Assembly (NCBI GenBank): GCA_963210315.1
Contig: OY723290.1
Location: 1,736,001 to 1,800,000 of the forward strand
From: Rhynchopus euleeides
Taxonomy: Eukaryota; Euglenozoa; Diplonemea; Diplonemida; Diplonemidae
Length of the DNA: 64,000 nt
Direction: 5' to 3'
Below the pieces are notes generated by a model. That model ran no database searches and had not been told where the DNA came from. It saw nothing but the letters and a program-made list of their open reading frames with translations. A program made the position numbers and the translations under genes. This document shows, piece by piece, positions 10,586 through 20,841 of this stretch (position 1 is its first letter; each line of letters begins with the position of its first letter).

Positions 10586-12610
10586 ATGCGTGGGTGCACA
10601 GCAGCGCTGCTGCTGATGGCGGTGGTGTCATGTGCAGACGCACACTACTCGCGGTCGCGGTACGGGAGCCGCGGGTCGTACTACCGGAAGAAGTACGGGG
10701 GGAGTAAGTACGGTGGCGGCAAGTACGGCGGCGGCTACGGTGGTGGTGGCTACGGCGGGGGGAAGTACGGCGGCGGCTACGGTGGCAGCAAGTACGGCGG
10801 GAAGTACGGAGGCAAGTACGGGGGAGGCTACGGGGGCGGGTACGTGCCCGTCCCGGGCCCGCTGCCTGAGGAGGGGGAGTGCGTGGAGGCGTGGGTGCGT
10901 GGGGAGAAGGCGCACTGCTTCCGCGGGATGCGGAACTGCGAGCGGCCTGCCGGGGGTGGCGGGGCCGTGGTCGGGTGGTCCAACTCCGTGTCGAAGGGGA
11001 CGGAGGTGCTCGACATGTGGGGCAACGCGAAGCACTGCAGCGGGAGCGGGTGGAAGACCGGTGAGGTGGAGCTTGTGGTGGACAAGGCCACGGTGGACCT
11101 GACGATCGACATCTCTTCTGGGTGGGAGATGGAGGAGGCGTCGATGTGGATCGGCCGCAGCAAGCTGCCGAAGCGGTCGTACGGGCGGTACACGGCGAAG
11201 CCGGAGCACTTCCCGTACAAGACGGCGGTGGAGGGTCTGCACAAGTTCAAGTTCCGCGGGGCTGCCCCGTCGTGCCTCTACTTCGCCGTGCACGTGAAGG
11301 TCTGTCGCGTGCGCACCACCCCGACTCCGACAGCGGTCCCGGCACCCCCGCGCACACCCTCTCCTCCGATGCGCACACCGTCCCCGCCGACGATGCCGCC
11401 TTCGCCTCCGACGCCGCCCACACCTCCGACACCCCCGACGCCTGTGCGCACCCCCAGCCCTGAGGGTGGCGTGCCGCCGCCGACACCCCCAACACCGCCG
11501 ACACCTGTGCGTACGCCGAGCCCCGAGGGTGGTGTGCCTCCGCCGACGCCGCCCACACCGCCGACGCCTGTGCGCACCCCCAGCCCTGAGGGTGGCGTGC
11601 CGCCGCCCACTCCCCCGACACCGCCGACACCCGGGACGACGCCGAGCCCCGAGGGTGGTGTGCCGCCGCCGACGCCGCCCACACCCCCGACGCCGCCGAC
11701 GCCTGTGCGTACCCCGAGCCCTGAGGGTGGCGTGCCGCCGCCCACTCCGCCGACACCGCCGACACCCGGGATGACGCCGAGCCCCGAGGGTGGTGTGCCG
11801 CCACCCACGCCGCCGACACCCGGCAGCACCCCTGCACCGACATGCGTGGAGGAGGAGATCGACGTCGGTGTGATCGAGCCCGAGCCGGAGGGCGGTGAGG
11901 CCGGTGGGGGCGAGACGACGCTTGTCGACTGGGGTGCCGGTGAGGCTGTCGAGGAGGGGATGAGCGGGTGGCCGCTGGGTGAGGGGCAGGAGTCGTCGCT
12001 GACAAACCTGCCCGGCGTGCTGCAGCGCCCGAAGACGAAGGCCTTCTTCCCCACGGACGGCGAGGCCCTCGAGGCCGGGAGCAAGCTGCGCGTGGAGTGC
12101 CCGGAGAGCTGCACAGGGGCGCCGTGCGAGGTGGTGATTGCGACGTACCACTGCCCCCCGTGCTCGTCCGCCACGAACGGTGCGCTGCCGACGCTGCTGC
12201 CTGGGGCGGGGTGGAGCGCCGGTGGGTGTGCCCCCACCTTCAAGACCTTCATGCTGGGGAACGACCACAGCATGGTTGCCTTCCGCAAGGTTGTGCCTGC
12301 CGGGACGGTTCTGGAGACCCCGAAGCTGGGCCAGCCGCTGACGAACGTGGCGGTGTTTGTGCGCCGCGGGGCGACGGACTGCACGGCCATCGCGGACCGC
12401 ACCGGCTGCGCTGCCCAGGCAGAGTGCATGTGGGAGGGCACTCCCGGTGGCGAGGGCGGGGCGTGCGCCTCGAACTGGTGCCCTTCTGGGGCTGGGTCGG
12501 TGACGGGCGGGGAGACGGGCAGCGTGGCGTCGTGCGGCGAGTGTGTGACGACGCAGCCGCCCACCCCGCCTGTCCCTACCCCCGTGCCTGAGGGCACTGG
12601 CCCGAACTAG
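10586..12610 (+). CDS. Multidomain secreted structural protein (Gly-Tyr-Lys and Pro-rich repeats)
   Basis: 674 residues. Order: signal peptide (1-19, ALLLMAVVSCADA); Gly/Tyr/Lys-rich repeats (about 20-88, KYGG/GYGG units); a folded domain (about 99-240) with CVEAWVRGEKAHC, ISSGWEMEEASMWIGR, HFPYK and LYFAVHVKVC, a pattern like secreted domains that pair an 'xLYxG...FPYK' strand with an 'xAVHxxV' strand; a Pro/Thr linker (about 246-418) with repeated RTPSPEGGVPPPTPPTP; an acidic spacer; and a cysteine-rich domain (about 498-632) homologous to the preceding gene's product. The composition resembles cell-wall or extracellular-matrix proteins with elastic and extended segments. The large antisense frames here are artefacts of GC-rich repeats. 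Confidence 0.8.
   Translation: MRGCTAALLLMAVVSCADAHYSRSRYGSRGSYYRKKYGGSKYGGGKYGGGYGGGGYGGGKYGGGYGGSKYGGKYGGKYGGGYGGGYVPVPGPLPEEGECVEAWVRGEKAHCFRGMRNCERPAGGGGAVVGWSNSVSKGTEVLDMWGNAKHCSGSGWKTGEVELVVDKATVDLTIDISSGWEMEEASMWIGRSKLPKRSYGRYTAKPEHFPYKTAVEGLHKFKFRGAAPSCLYFAVHVKVCRVRTTPTPTAVPAPPRTPSPPMRTPSPPTMPPSPPTPPTPPTPPTPVRTPSPEGGVPPPTPPTPPTPVRTPSPEGGVPPPTPPTPPTPVRTPSPEGGVPPPTPPTPPTPGTTPSPEGGVPPPTPPTPPTPPTPVRTPSPEGGVPPPTPPTPPTPGMTPSPEGGVPPPTPPTPGSTPAPTCVEEEIDVGVIEPEPEGGEAGGGETTLVDWGAGEAVEEGMSGWPLGEGQESSLTNLPGVLQRPKTKAFFPTDGEALEAGSKLRVECPESCTGAPCEVVIATYHCPPCSSATNGALPTLLPGAGWSAGGCAPTFKTFMLGNDHSMVAFRKVVPAGTVLETPKLGQPLTNVAVFVRRGATDCTAIADRTGCAAQAECMWEGTPGGEGGACASNWCPSGAGSVTGGETGSVASCGECVTTQPPTPPVPTPVPEGTGPN
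11395..11830 (+). repeat. Tandem repeat encoding the Pro/Thr/Ser linker
   Basis: Degenerate units of about 60-75 bp encoding RTPSPEGGVPPP followed by a variable number of TPP steps. It lies inside the gene at 10586-12610 and is likely length-variable between alleles. Confidence 0.85.
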
Positions 12611-13494
12611 TCGGGTTCAGAACCGCCATGTGTGTGACCTGTGGGCTGGTGCATCCAGCTCCATACATCATGTCACTTCTTCATCCTGCTTCTTCACGAA
12701 CATTGCGTCTATGCCATTGACATTGGTATTGTGTCTTGTGTGTGTGTGTGGTTGTCTGTGTATCTACTTCAGTGTCTGTGACTGGTGTGTGGGTAAGCCA
12801 CACTCCCATCATTACAACACAACTTTATGTGCTGCACATCGCCGCCTTCTCCACACCAACTGCGTTGGCGGCGCTGTGCTGCAAGAACACCTCACACCCT
12901 TCCTGCTATGAGCAAGGCCCACGCCCTCTCTGCGTGCCGTGCCTGTGCCCCCTCCCCGTTGGCCTTTGCGTGCGAGACATCCTCGCACGCTGATGCCGCC
13001 TTGACTTCTTTTGCCTTTGCAGCCCACAGGCTTATGACCGAGCTGCTTCCACACTTCCACACCTTCCACACCCAACCTTCCCCATAGAAGCCTTGCTTGC
13101 CCACACCTGCTGTACGATGTGTGCTGCACGTGAAACATCGTCGCAGCCTCACAGCTGTGCGGGTTCACGCCGTGCAGCACACAGAAGCGGCCTGGTGGCA
13201 ACGGCATTCCTGAGGCAGAGATGGCGCTGTGTGTCCCGCCCGCAACGGGTGCCGCACATCGCAGCGACTGCAGATCAAAACCACAAATACAAAATTCCCG
13301 CACACATAAGACCGACCGCAGACCGTGCCACGGGAATGTTCGAAATGCGTACCCCCACTCCCACCCTTGCTCTCGCTGCGCATTGGAGAGGGTACGCGCA
13401 GCAGGAGGCCCAGTGACGGGGTTCAGGACCATTCTTTGCGTGCTGCACCCCCCGCATACCACAGACCGTAACAGACACAGACACAGACAGAACA
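12611..13494. other. Intergenic region
   Basis: No coding frame supported. It has a short GT run (about 12738-12752), and a CA-rich leader (13460-13494) precedes the next gene. Confidence 0.5.
13490..13494 (+). promoter_or_regulatory. GAACA leader box directly before the ATG
   Basis: Third instance of GAACA abutting an ATG, after a run of ACAGAC repeats. Confidence 0.4.
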
Positions 13495-15933
13495 ATGAAC
13501 ACGGGAAGGATGGCCTACAGTGCGATACTCCTGCTGTGCGTCTCGAGCACAGTCGGGGGTGCTTGCACACCGTACACCAAGCCGCAGGAGTGTGAACACC
13601 CTGCTCACTGCTACAACGCCGCCACTTGCACCTGCGGTCTGTTCCCTGTGCCGAAGTGCCCGACCGACCCTTGTGACGAGAACGAGTGTGCGTCTGGTTT
13701 CAAGTGCGTCGTGAACTCGTGTGGCGGGTGCAACCACCAGTGTGTGCGTGACATTCCGACCAAGACACCTGCCCTTGTCACGAAGTGCACTCCGTACAAC
13801 CTGGCGCAGGAGTGTGAGCACCCTGCTCACTGCTACAACGCCGCCACTTGCACCTGTGGTCTGTTCCCTGTCCCGAAGTGCCCGACGGACCCTTGCGACG
13901 AGAACGAGTGTGCGTCTGGTTTCAAGTGCGTCGTGAACTCGTGTGGCGGGTGCAACCACAGGTGTATTCCGACCAAGACACCCGCCCCTGTCGCGAAGTG
14001 CACACCGTACACCAAGCCGCAGGAGTGTGAGCACCCTGCTCACTGCTACAACGCCGCCACTTGCACCTGTGGTCTGTTCCCTGTGCCGAAGTGCCCGACC
14101 GACCCTTGTGACGCGAACGAGTGCGCGCCTGGTACCAAGTGCGTCGTGAACTCGTGTGGCGGGTGCAACCACCAGTGTGTGCGTGACATTCCGACCAAGA
14201 CACCTGCCCCTGTCGCGAAGTGCACTCCGTACAACCTGGCGCAGGAGTGTGAGCACCCTGCTCACTGCTACAACGCCGCCACTTGCACCTGTGGTCTGTT
14301 CCCTGTCCCGAAGTGCCCGACGGACCCTTGCGACGAGAACGAGTGTGCGTCTGGTTTCAAGTGCGTCGTGAACTCGTGTGGCGGGTGCAACCACCAGTGC
14401 GTGCGTGACATTCCGACCAAGACACCTGCCCCTGTCACGAAGTGCACTCCGTACAACCTGGCGCAGGAGTGTGAGCACCCTGCTCACTGCTACAACGCCG
14501 CCACTTGCACCTGTGGTCTGTTCCCTGTCCCGAAGTGCCCGACCGACCCTTGTGACGAGAACGAGTGTGTGTCTGGTACCAAGTGCGTCGTGAACTCGTG
14601 TGGCGGGTGCAACCACCAGTGTATTCCGACCAAGACACCTGCCCCTGTCGCGAAGTGCACTCCGTACAACCTGGCGCAGGAGTGTGAGCACCCTGCTCAC
14701 TGCTACAACGCCGCCACTTGCACCTGCGGTCTGTTCCCTGTGCCGAAGTGCCCGACGGACCCTTGTGACGAGAACGAGTGTGCGTCTGGTTTCAAGTGCG
14801 TCGTGAACTCGTGTGGCGGGTGCAACCACCGGTGTATTCCGACCAAGACACCTGCCCCTGTCGCGAAGTGCACACCGTACACCAAGCCGCAGGAGTGTGA
14901 GCACCCTGCTCACTGCTACAACGCCGCCACTTGCACCTGCGGTCTGTTCCCTGTGCCGAAGTGCCCGACCGACCCTTGTGACGAGAACGAGTGTGCGTCT
15001 GGTTTCAAGTGCGTCGTGAACTCGTGTGGCGGGTGCAACCACCAGTGTATTCCGACCAAGACACCTGCCCCTGTCGCGAAGTGCACTCCGTACAACCTGG
15101 CGCAGGAGTGTGAGCACCCTGCTCACTGCTACAACGCCGCCACTTGCACCTGTGGTCTGTTCCCTGTGCCGAAGTGCCCGACGGACCCTTGCGACGAGAA
15201 TGAGTGCGCGTCTGGTTTCAAGTGCGTCGTGAACTCGTGTGGCGGGTGCAACCACAGGTGTATTCCGACCAAGACACCTGCCCCTGTCGCGAAGTGCACT
15301 CCGTACAACCTGGCGCAGGAGTGTGAGCACCCTGCTCACTGCTACAACGCCGCCACTTGCACCTGTGGTCTGTTCCCTGTCCCGAAGTGCCCGACCGACC
15401 CTTGCGACGAGAACGAGTGTGCGTCTGGTTTCAAGTGCGTCGTGAACTCGTGTGGCGGGTGCAACCACCAGTGTGTGCGTGACATTCCGACCAAGACACC
15501 TGCCCCTGTCGCGAAGTGCACTCCGTACAACCTGGCGCAGGAGTGTGAGCACCCTGCCCACTGCTACAACGCCGCCACTTGCACCTGTGGTCTGTTCCCT
15601 GTGCCGACGTGCCCGACGGACCCTTGTGACGAGAACGAGTGCGCGCCTGGTACCAAGTGTGTCGTGAACTCGTGTGGCGGGTGCAACCACCAGTGTATTC
15701 CGACCAAGACACCTGCCCCTGTCGCGAAGTGCACTCCGTACAACCTGGCGCAGAAGTGTGAGCACCCTGCTCACTGCTACAACGCCGCCACCTGCACCTG
15801 TGGTCTGTTCCCTGTGCCGAAGTGCCCGACCGACCCTTGTGACGAGAACGAGTGTGTGTCTGGTACCAAGTGCGTCGTGAACTCGTGTGGCGGGTGCAAC
15901 CACCGGTGCGTGCGCGTCCCTATCTTGTTTTGA
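13495..15933 (+). CDS. Secreted protein of eleven cysteine-rich tandem repeats
   Basis: 812 residues. A signal peptide (about 1-22, AYSAILLLCVSSTVGG; alternative Met at 13510) is followed by eleven near-identical repeats from residue 24 to the end. Each repeat has ten cysteines in a fixed pattern (CTPY, CEHPAHCYNAATCTCG, KCPTDPCDENEC, KCVVNSCGGCNHQC) joined by a TKTPAPVAK linker. Units are 71 residues, or 74 when VRD is inserted after the last Cys. Openings alternate between CTPYNLAQ and CTPYTKPQ. Repeats differ mostly at synonymous sites. There is no membrane anchor; the C-terminus is RVPILF. A disulfide-rich adhesive, wall or coat protein is likely; the family is not recognised. Confidence 0.85.
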   Translation: MNTGRMAYSAILLLCVSSTVGGACTPYTKPQECEHPAHCYNAATCTCGLFPVPKCPTDPCDENECASGFKCVVNSCGGCNHQCVRDIPTKTPALVTKCTPYNLAQECEHPAHCYNAATCTCGLFPVPKCPTDPCDENECASGFKCVVNSCGGCNHRCIPTKTPAPVAKCTPYTKPQECEHPAHCYNAATCTCGLFPVPKCPTDPCDANECAPGTKCVVNSCGGCNHQCVRDIPTKTPAPVAKCTPYNLAQECEHPAHCYNAATCTCGLFPVPKCPTDPCDENECASGFKCVVNSCGGCNHQCVRDIPTKTPAPVTKCTPYNLAQECEHPAHCYNAATCTCGLFPVPKCPTDPCDENECVSGTKCVVNSCGGCNHQCIPTKTPAPVAKCTPYNLAQECEHPAHCYNAATCTCGLFPVPKCPTDPCDENECASGFKCVVNSCGGCNHRCIPTKTPAPVAKCTPYTKPQECEHPAHCYNAATCTCGLFPVPKCPTDPCDENECASGFKCVVNSCGGCNHQCIPTKTPAPVAKCTPYNLAQECEHPAHCYNAATCTCGLFPVPKCPTDPCDENECASGFKCVVNSCGGCNHRCIPTKTPAPVAKCTPYNLAQECEHPAHCYNAATCTCGLFPVPKCPTDPCDENECASGFKCVVNSCGGCNHQCVRDIPTKTPAPVAKCTPYNLAQECEHPAHCYNAATCTCGLFPVPTCPTDPCDENECAPGTKCVVNSCGGCNHQCIPTKTPAPVAKCTPYNLAQKCEHPAHCYNAATCTCGLFPVPKCPTDPCDENECVSGTKCVVNSCGGCNHRCVRVPILF
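13564..15912 (+). repeat. Eleven-copy 213/222-bp coding tandem repeat
   Basis: Eleven head-to-tail units fill almost the whole gene at 13495. The two unit lengths differ by a 9-bp insertion encoding VRD. Near-identity indicates ongoing homogenisation. Confidence 0.95.
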
Positions 15934-17337
15934 TCCCCTTTGCCACCCCTACGATCGAACCAAGGAGGCCCGTCAAGGTGACTTCCTGTGAATGCCTCTA
16001 CCCGGCGTGCCAGTGTGAACCTTGTTGCCTCTTCTTGCCCCCCCCCTCGCCACCCGCCCATCAAACACCCTCGTTCGACTTCTATTTGCCCTTTCTCCTT
16101 GGTCGTTGACGTTCTCTGAACCCTTGCCCCCGGCACCCCACAAACTGTTTCTTTGGGGCTTGTCACCCAGAGAATGTTGTTTTGCGGTCAGAAGGGGGAC
16201 CATGCTGTGTGACAAGTGTCGTTGAGGCGTGTGGTTCCGTCGCGCCCTATGTCCTTGTGTCCATGCGCATGTCGTGGTTGTTGTCGTTGCCCAAGGCAGG
16301 CGCGTGTGCTTCCGTCTCAGGAAGGTGTTCTAATGGCCAAAACCCTGCACGCTGTCCATTCTCAGTGTGCAGGTCACCCCGAGAAACCCATTTGTTGTGC
16401 CTCCAGTAGATGTTGACTCTGGAGGCACCAACCTGGTGCATTCCCTTCGACATCCTGCTGCACGGGTGAAACATCGCTGTGTGGAGCACGCACCTGCACA
16501 TGCAGGGCGCTGTACAAACAGTTGCTTGCAGGATTTCTCTGATTTGTCACAACCCCACCCTCCCTCCCCTCCCACCCCATCCCACACCCCACTGTGCACG
16601 GCGTTGCAGTTGGGGTCCTGATGAGATTTCGGCTGGCTGGGTTGACGAGCCGAAATCAACTGGCCGGTCCGATTGGCGATTTGTAGAGTCGCCGTTCATG
16701 TCGGCCTGGTTCAGTTACTAATCGGGCCCCTGACTCCACCCGTGTGATCACTTTCAACGACAGCATCGCCCCACCCACCTTGATCCCGTTGCCCCGTTTC
16801 GCATCCTCTTTCAACGATCTGATCGTATTTGGGTGTTCTTCACCCGAACATGATGTCTACCAAAACAAAGGCGCCGTCGGATCGCGACAAGGCCCCCCCT
16901 CCCCCACACCTTGCTCCGACGACACCAACCTTCACATCGAATGTCAACTATGTGTTTCACTTTTCTTCTGCTTCACTACCCCCCTCTCCGCCTTGCTGGG
17001 TGGCGGTGTTGGTTCTGCAAGGCATCTGCACCGGCCCCACTCACAGGGAAGACGGGGAGAAGTGTCAACGCATCACAACATGGCATGCCAGTGGTGCTGT
17101 CACTTCTTATCCTGGGCTGTTCCTGACCGCAAACCCACCTCGGGGCATACAGTGCGGGGCGATTCGCCCGCAAGGTAGCCTCGGGGGGACGCGGATGCCA
17201 CCGCTGATTGGTGTGGCACATCGGCAGGAGCCAGCAGCCCCCAACACCCTTCTGCCTTGCTGGCCCGACTGAAACAATCTCGCAGGATCCCACCCCCATG
17301 CCCCCACCCCCTCTCCCGCAGCATTCCTGGCTGCGAC
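15934..17337. other. Intergenic region before the repeat island
   Basis: No convincing gene. A small hairpin occurs at about 16624-16658 (GATTTCGGCT ... AGCCGAAATC). Confidence 0.5.
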
Positions 17338-17492
17338 ACGGTGGGATCTTGTAAATTTTACATGTATAACTACAAGTATATACATGTATTATACATGTAT
17401 AATACTTGCATGTCAACTATTATACATGTATAATACATGTATATGCCTGAAATGTACATGTAAAATACATGTATATCAAGTAAAAATACATG

Positions 17493-17809
17493 TACCGTAT
17501 ACGTAAATATTATGGAACGTAAATATTATGGAACGGGCCCATTTTTGCCCGGTCCGTTCCATAATATTTACAGGGCCAGTTGGGGACTCGGTGGTGAGGG
17601 TGGCTTGCCTCAGGAATCGCGCGAAAAGTGCACGAGTAGGTCCCGTCAGGGACTCTGTATGCTGTCCGATCACCTGGCCCAAGTCCCCGAGTCGCAGAAA
17701 GCCCTGTAAATATTATGGAACGAAAAAAATCTGGAACGCCAACCCACCAGCGTTCCAAAATATTTACGTTCCATAATATTTACGTTCCAAAATATTTACG
17801 TATACGGTA
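17493..17809. mobile_element. MITE with TACCGTATACG termini, copy 1 (nested)
   Basis: Inverted ends TACCGTATACGTAAATATT and complement. The core is shared with 56929-57182, including GGGCCCATTTTTGCCCGGTC. It sits inside the larger element's A/T-rich arm. The flanks aatacatg and taatacttg suggest a drifted 8-bp target duplication. Confidence 0.75.
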
Positions 17810-18135
17810 TAATACTTGCATGTCAACTATTATACATGTATCTTTACTTGATATACATGTATTTTACATGTATATTTCATGCATTTACATGTATTTTACA
17901 TGTATAATACTTGTCATGCAAGTAAAATATATGTATTTTACTTGTCATGCAAGTATTATACATGTATTTTACTTGTCATGCAAGTATTTTACATGTATAA
18001 TACTTGCATGACAAGTATTATACATGTAAAATACATGTAAATGCATGAAATATACATGTAAAATACATGTATATCAAGTAAAGATACATGTATAATAGTT
18101 GACATGCAAGTATTATACATGTATTTTTACTTGAT

Positions 18136-18949
18136 ATACCGTAAACGGAAAAAGGGTGGACCGTAAAAATGTTCCAAGTTCCCAAAAAAAGGCCAAACGT
18201 TCCATCTTTTTTACGGTCCACCATTTATTGGGACTGAATATGGAAAAGACAATGCGTTTTTCGCCCGCGGGCTGGTGGGTTGCGGGGCGCGGACTGCGGC
18301 CTCCACGCCGCAGACACCCACACGTAGGCCTCCCGACCTCCCAGCTTTGGACCCTCCCTCCACCACCGCAACCAACACCAGCAAGAGAAGCAAGTCCTCC
18401 CTGCGTGTGGAAAAGGCACGATCACCACCACTCACCTCGAGACTCACCCACCACCACACCTCGAGAAGTGTAGTACCATGCAAGGAGCATTCCGGTAGAA
18501 GTAAAAGTAGAACCTGCTGCACGAGCCCACAAAAGCAGCCACAGTACGGCAGGGCGCGCAGACAGAAGCTGAGACCACCGGGCTCCCTCCAGATGTAAAT
18601 TCGTGAATCAGTGCCCGGAAAATTAAGGGAAATCGTACTCCTTTAGTGTAGTACACCCTGCAGTAACTGTGGGAGAACAGTTCCCGGACGATGGTGAGCG
18701 CACACTCTGTGCTGAGGCCCTGTGGTGTTAATCCTGCAGCTTCAGTCGTACGATTTCCTTGGTTCCTTCGCGACTTCGTCGCGAAGGAACTCGTAAAAAA
18801 AACCGCCAAGTCCACGATCCCAACCGTAAAATAGGTGGACCGTAAAAATGTTCCAAGTTCCGGAAAAATCCCATTTGTTCCATCTTTTTTACGGTCCACC
18901 TATAGTACGGTTCACCTTTATTACGGTCCACAATATTTCCGTTTACGGT
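18136..18949. repeat. Left arm of the large palindrome
   Basis: Inverted copy of 18999-19806. It begins ACCGTAAACGG and ends CCGTTTACGGT. Small differences between arms (for example an inserted CACCACTCAC near 18425) show that it is slightly diverged. Confidence 0.9.
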
Positions 18950-18998
18950 ACATGTATTTTACATGTATATTTCAGGCATATACATGTATTATACATGT

Positions 18999-19806
18999 AT
19001 ACCGTAAACGGAAATATTGTGGACCGTAATAAAGGTGAACCGTACTATAGGTGGACCGTAAAAAAGATGGAACAAATGGGATTTTTCCGGAACTTGGAAC
19101 ATTTTTACGGTCCACCTATTTTACGGTTGGGATCGTGGACTTGGCGGTTTTTTTTACGAGTTCCTTCGCGACGAAGTCGCGAAGGAACCAAGGAAATCGT
19201 ACGGCTGAAGCTGCAGGATTAACACCACAGGGCCTCAGCACAGAGTGTGCACTCACCATCGTCCGGGAACTGTTCTCCCACAGTTACTGCAGGGTGTACT
19301 ACACTAAAGGAGTACGATTTCCCTGAATTTTTCGGGCACTGATTCACGAATTTACATCTGGAGGGAGCCCGGTGGTCTCAGCTTCTGTCTGCGCGCCCTG
19401 CCGTACTGTGGCTGCTTTTGTGGGCTCGTGCAGCAGGTTCTACTTTTACTTCTACCGGAATGCTCCTTGCATGGTACTACACTTCTCGAGGTGTGGTGGT
19501 GGGTGAGTCTCGAGGTGAGATCGTGCCTTTTCCACACGCAGGGAGGACTTGCTTCTCTTGCTGGTGTTGGTTGCGGTGGTGGAGGGAGGGTCCAAAGCTG
19601 GGAGGTCGGGAGGCCTACGTGTGGGTGTCTGCGGCGTGGAGGCCGCAGTCCGCGCCCCGCAACCCACCAGCCCGCGGGCGAAAAACGCATTGTCTTTTCC
19701 ATATTCAGTCCCAATAAATGGTGGACCGTAAAAAAGATGGAACGTTTGGCCTTTTTTTGGGAACTTGGAACATTTTTACGGTCCACCCTTTTTCCGTTTA
19801 CGGTAG
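18999..19806. repeat. Right arm of the large palindrome
   Basis: Reverse-complement partner of 18136-18949, separated from it by about 50 bp of ACATGTATT-rich sequence. Confidence 0.9.
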
Positions 19807-20190
19807 TAGTTGACATGCAAGTATTATACATGTATAATACATGTATATACTTGTAGTTATACATGTAAAATTTACAAGATCCCACCGTGGACGACATTAT
19901 CCCCCCCCCCCCCCTAGGCATGGGCCCCCAAACATATTTTTCATAAACATATATTTTTGCCAAAAATATGTTTCATTTTCGCATAAAAAAATATTTTTAT
20001 ATTTTTCGAAAATATTTCCAAAATATTTTTATATTTTGGAAATATTTTGAAAATATTTCGAAAATATTTTTATATTTCGGAAATATTTTGAAAATATTCC
20101 AAACATAAAAAAATATGTTGAAAATATTCCAAACATAAAAAAATATTTTCAAAAATATAAAAATATGTTGGAAAAAACCTTCCTAATCCG

Positions 20191-20345
20191 GCGATTTATA
20201 GGGGGACCCTTTTCGAATTTTTTTTGGGGAAGGGGTAAATTGAACGTTTTTGGCCATTTGAAGCCACTGCGAGCATTCCCGGGCCTCGGAAATCAGATTT
20301 TTGCCCCTGAAATGCGGTACCGGTCCGGACGAAAATCCGAAAAAT
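20191..20345 (+). repeat. Dispersed repeat (GGGGACCCTTTTCGAA type), copy 1
   Basis: Related copies at 28143-28300 and 28390-28540, with a fragment at 29086-29115. All read GGGGGACC(C)TTTCGAATTT, then TTGAACGTTTTTGG and GCCACTGCGA.CATTCCC. Confidence 0.8.
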
Positions 20346-20431
20346 TCGCGCCAAAAAATGACCCCCGAAGCTGCGGTCTGGGTCCAAAGGATTTGTGCCA
20401 AGGGCCGTTATGGACACCCCGTAAACCCTTC

Positions 20432-20660
20432 TGGGACCAAAAAGTGCACGAAAGGGGTTAAAACGGCCTAATTCGTTGATTTGTTGCATTTCCCAGCCAA
20501 AAATCGATTTTTTGGCTTGGCGAGTAGTTGGCGAAAATCGCGAAAAATCCCAAAAATATCGATTTTTTACATGGAAAATGGGACCAAAAACCGGGTTCTG
20601 GCCATTTCTGGGTGGTTTTTCGGGGTTTCCAGACAATGTTCGCCATTTTTCTGCCCGAAA
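20432..20660 (+). repeat. Dispersed repeat shared with the hAT element, copy 1
   Basis: Matches 40472-40735 (CCAAAAAGTGCACGAAAGGG, CAGCCAAAAATCGATTTTTGG). A further weaker match continues at 20965-21015 versus 40845-40905. Confidence 0.8.
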
Positions 20661-20683
20661 CCCCAGCCTGCTTGCATACACGT

Positions 20684-20841
20684 TAAGTCGAATAAATTAG
20701 ACATAAGCAGAAGAGCAACATCATCATGTTCGTGAGAATGTCACCCCCCAAGCGGAGGCCGAGGGTGACATTCTCTCGGGGTACCCTCGGTAAGTCTAAT
20801 AAACTAGACATAACCAGAAGACCAACATCATCATGTTCGTG
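20684..20841. repeat. 51-bp direct repeats flanking a hairpin
   Basis: 20684-20734 and 20791-20841 are the same 51-mer with four or so changes (TAAGTCxAATAAAxTAGAC ...). Between them, GAGAATGTCACCC pairs with GGGTGACATTCTC. Confidence 0.8.

Larger units (their letters stand above)
17338..19888. mobile_element. 2.55-kb inverted-repeat element built on a large palindrome
   Basis: The ends CACGGTGGGATCTTGTAAAT and its complement (to 19888) are inverted, followed by A/T-rich ACATGTATA arrays. Inside are arms at 18136-18949 and 18999-19806 that are near-perfect inverted copies (~0.8 kb each) around a ~50-bp centre. Each arm contains smaller hairpins (GGTGGACCGTAAAAATG ... TTTTTTACGGTCCACC). ORFs in the arms have no protein-like features. 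No transposase is seen, so it is a non-autonomous foldback element or a product of palindromic duplication. Confidence 0.75.

Noticed and set aside
10628-12597. Long minus-strand frames opposite the Gly/Pro-rich secreted gene
   Set aside because: Mirror images of GC-rich simple repeats; Arg-rich or Gly-rich low complexity with no start context.
13423-15903. 826-codon open frame on the minus strand opposite the cysteine-repeat gene
   Set aside because: It exists because the plus-strand repeat lacks stop-forming triplets in that phase and is copied eleven times; its composition (Arg/Leu/Val) is unnatural and the plus frame has a signal peptide and conserved cysteines.
18156-19717. Proteins encoded by the palindrome arms
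   Set aside because: Identical peptides appear on both strands because the arms are inverted; composition is Pro/Arg/Ser-rich without motifs.
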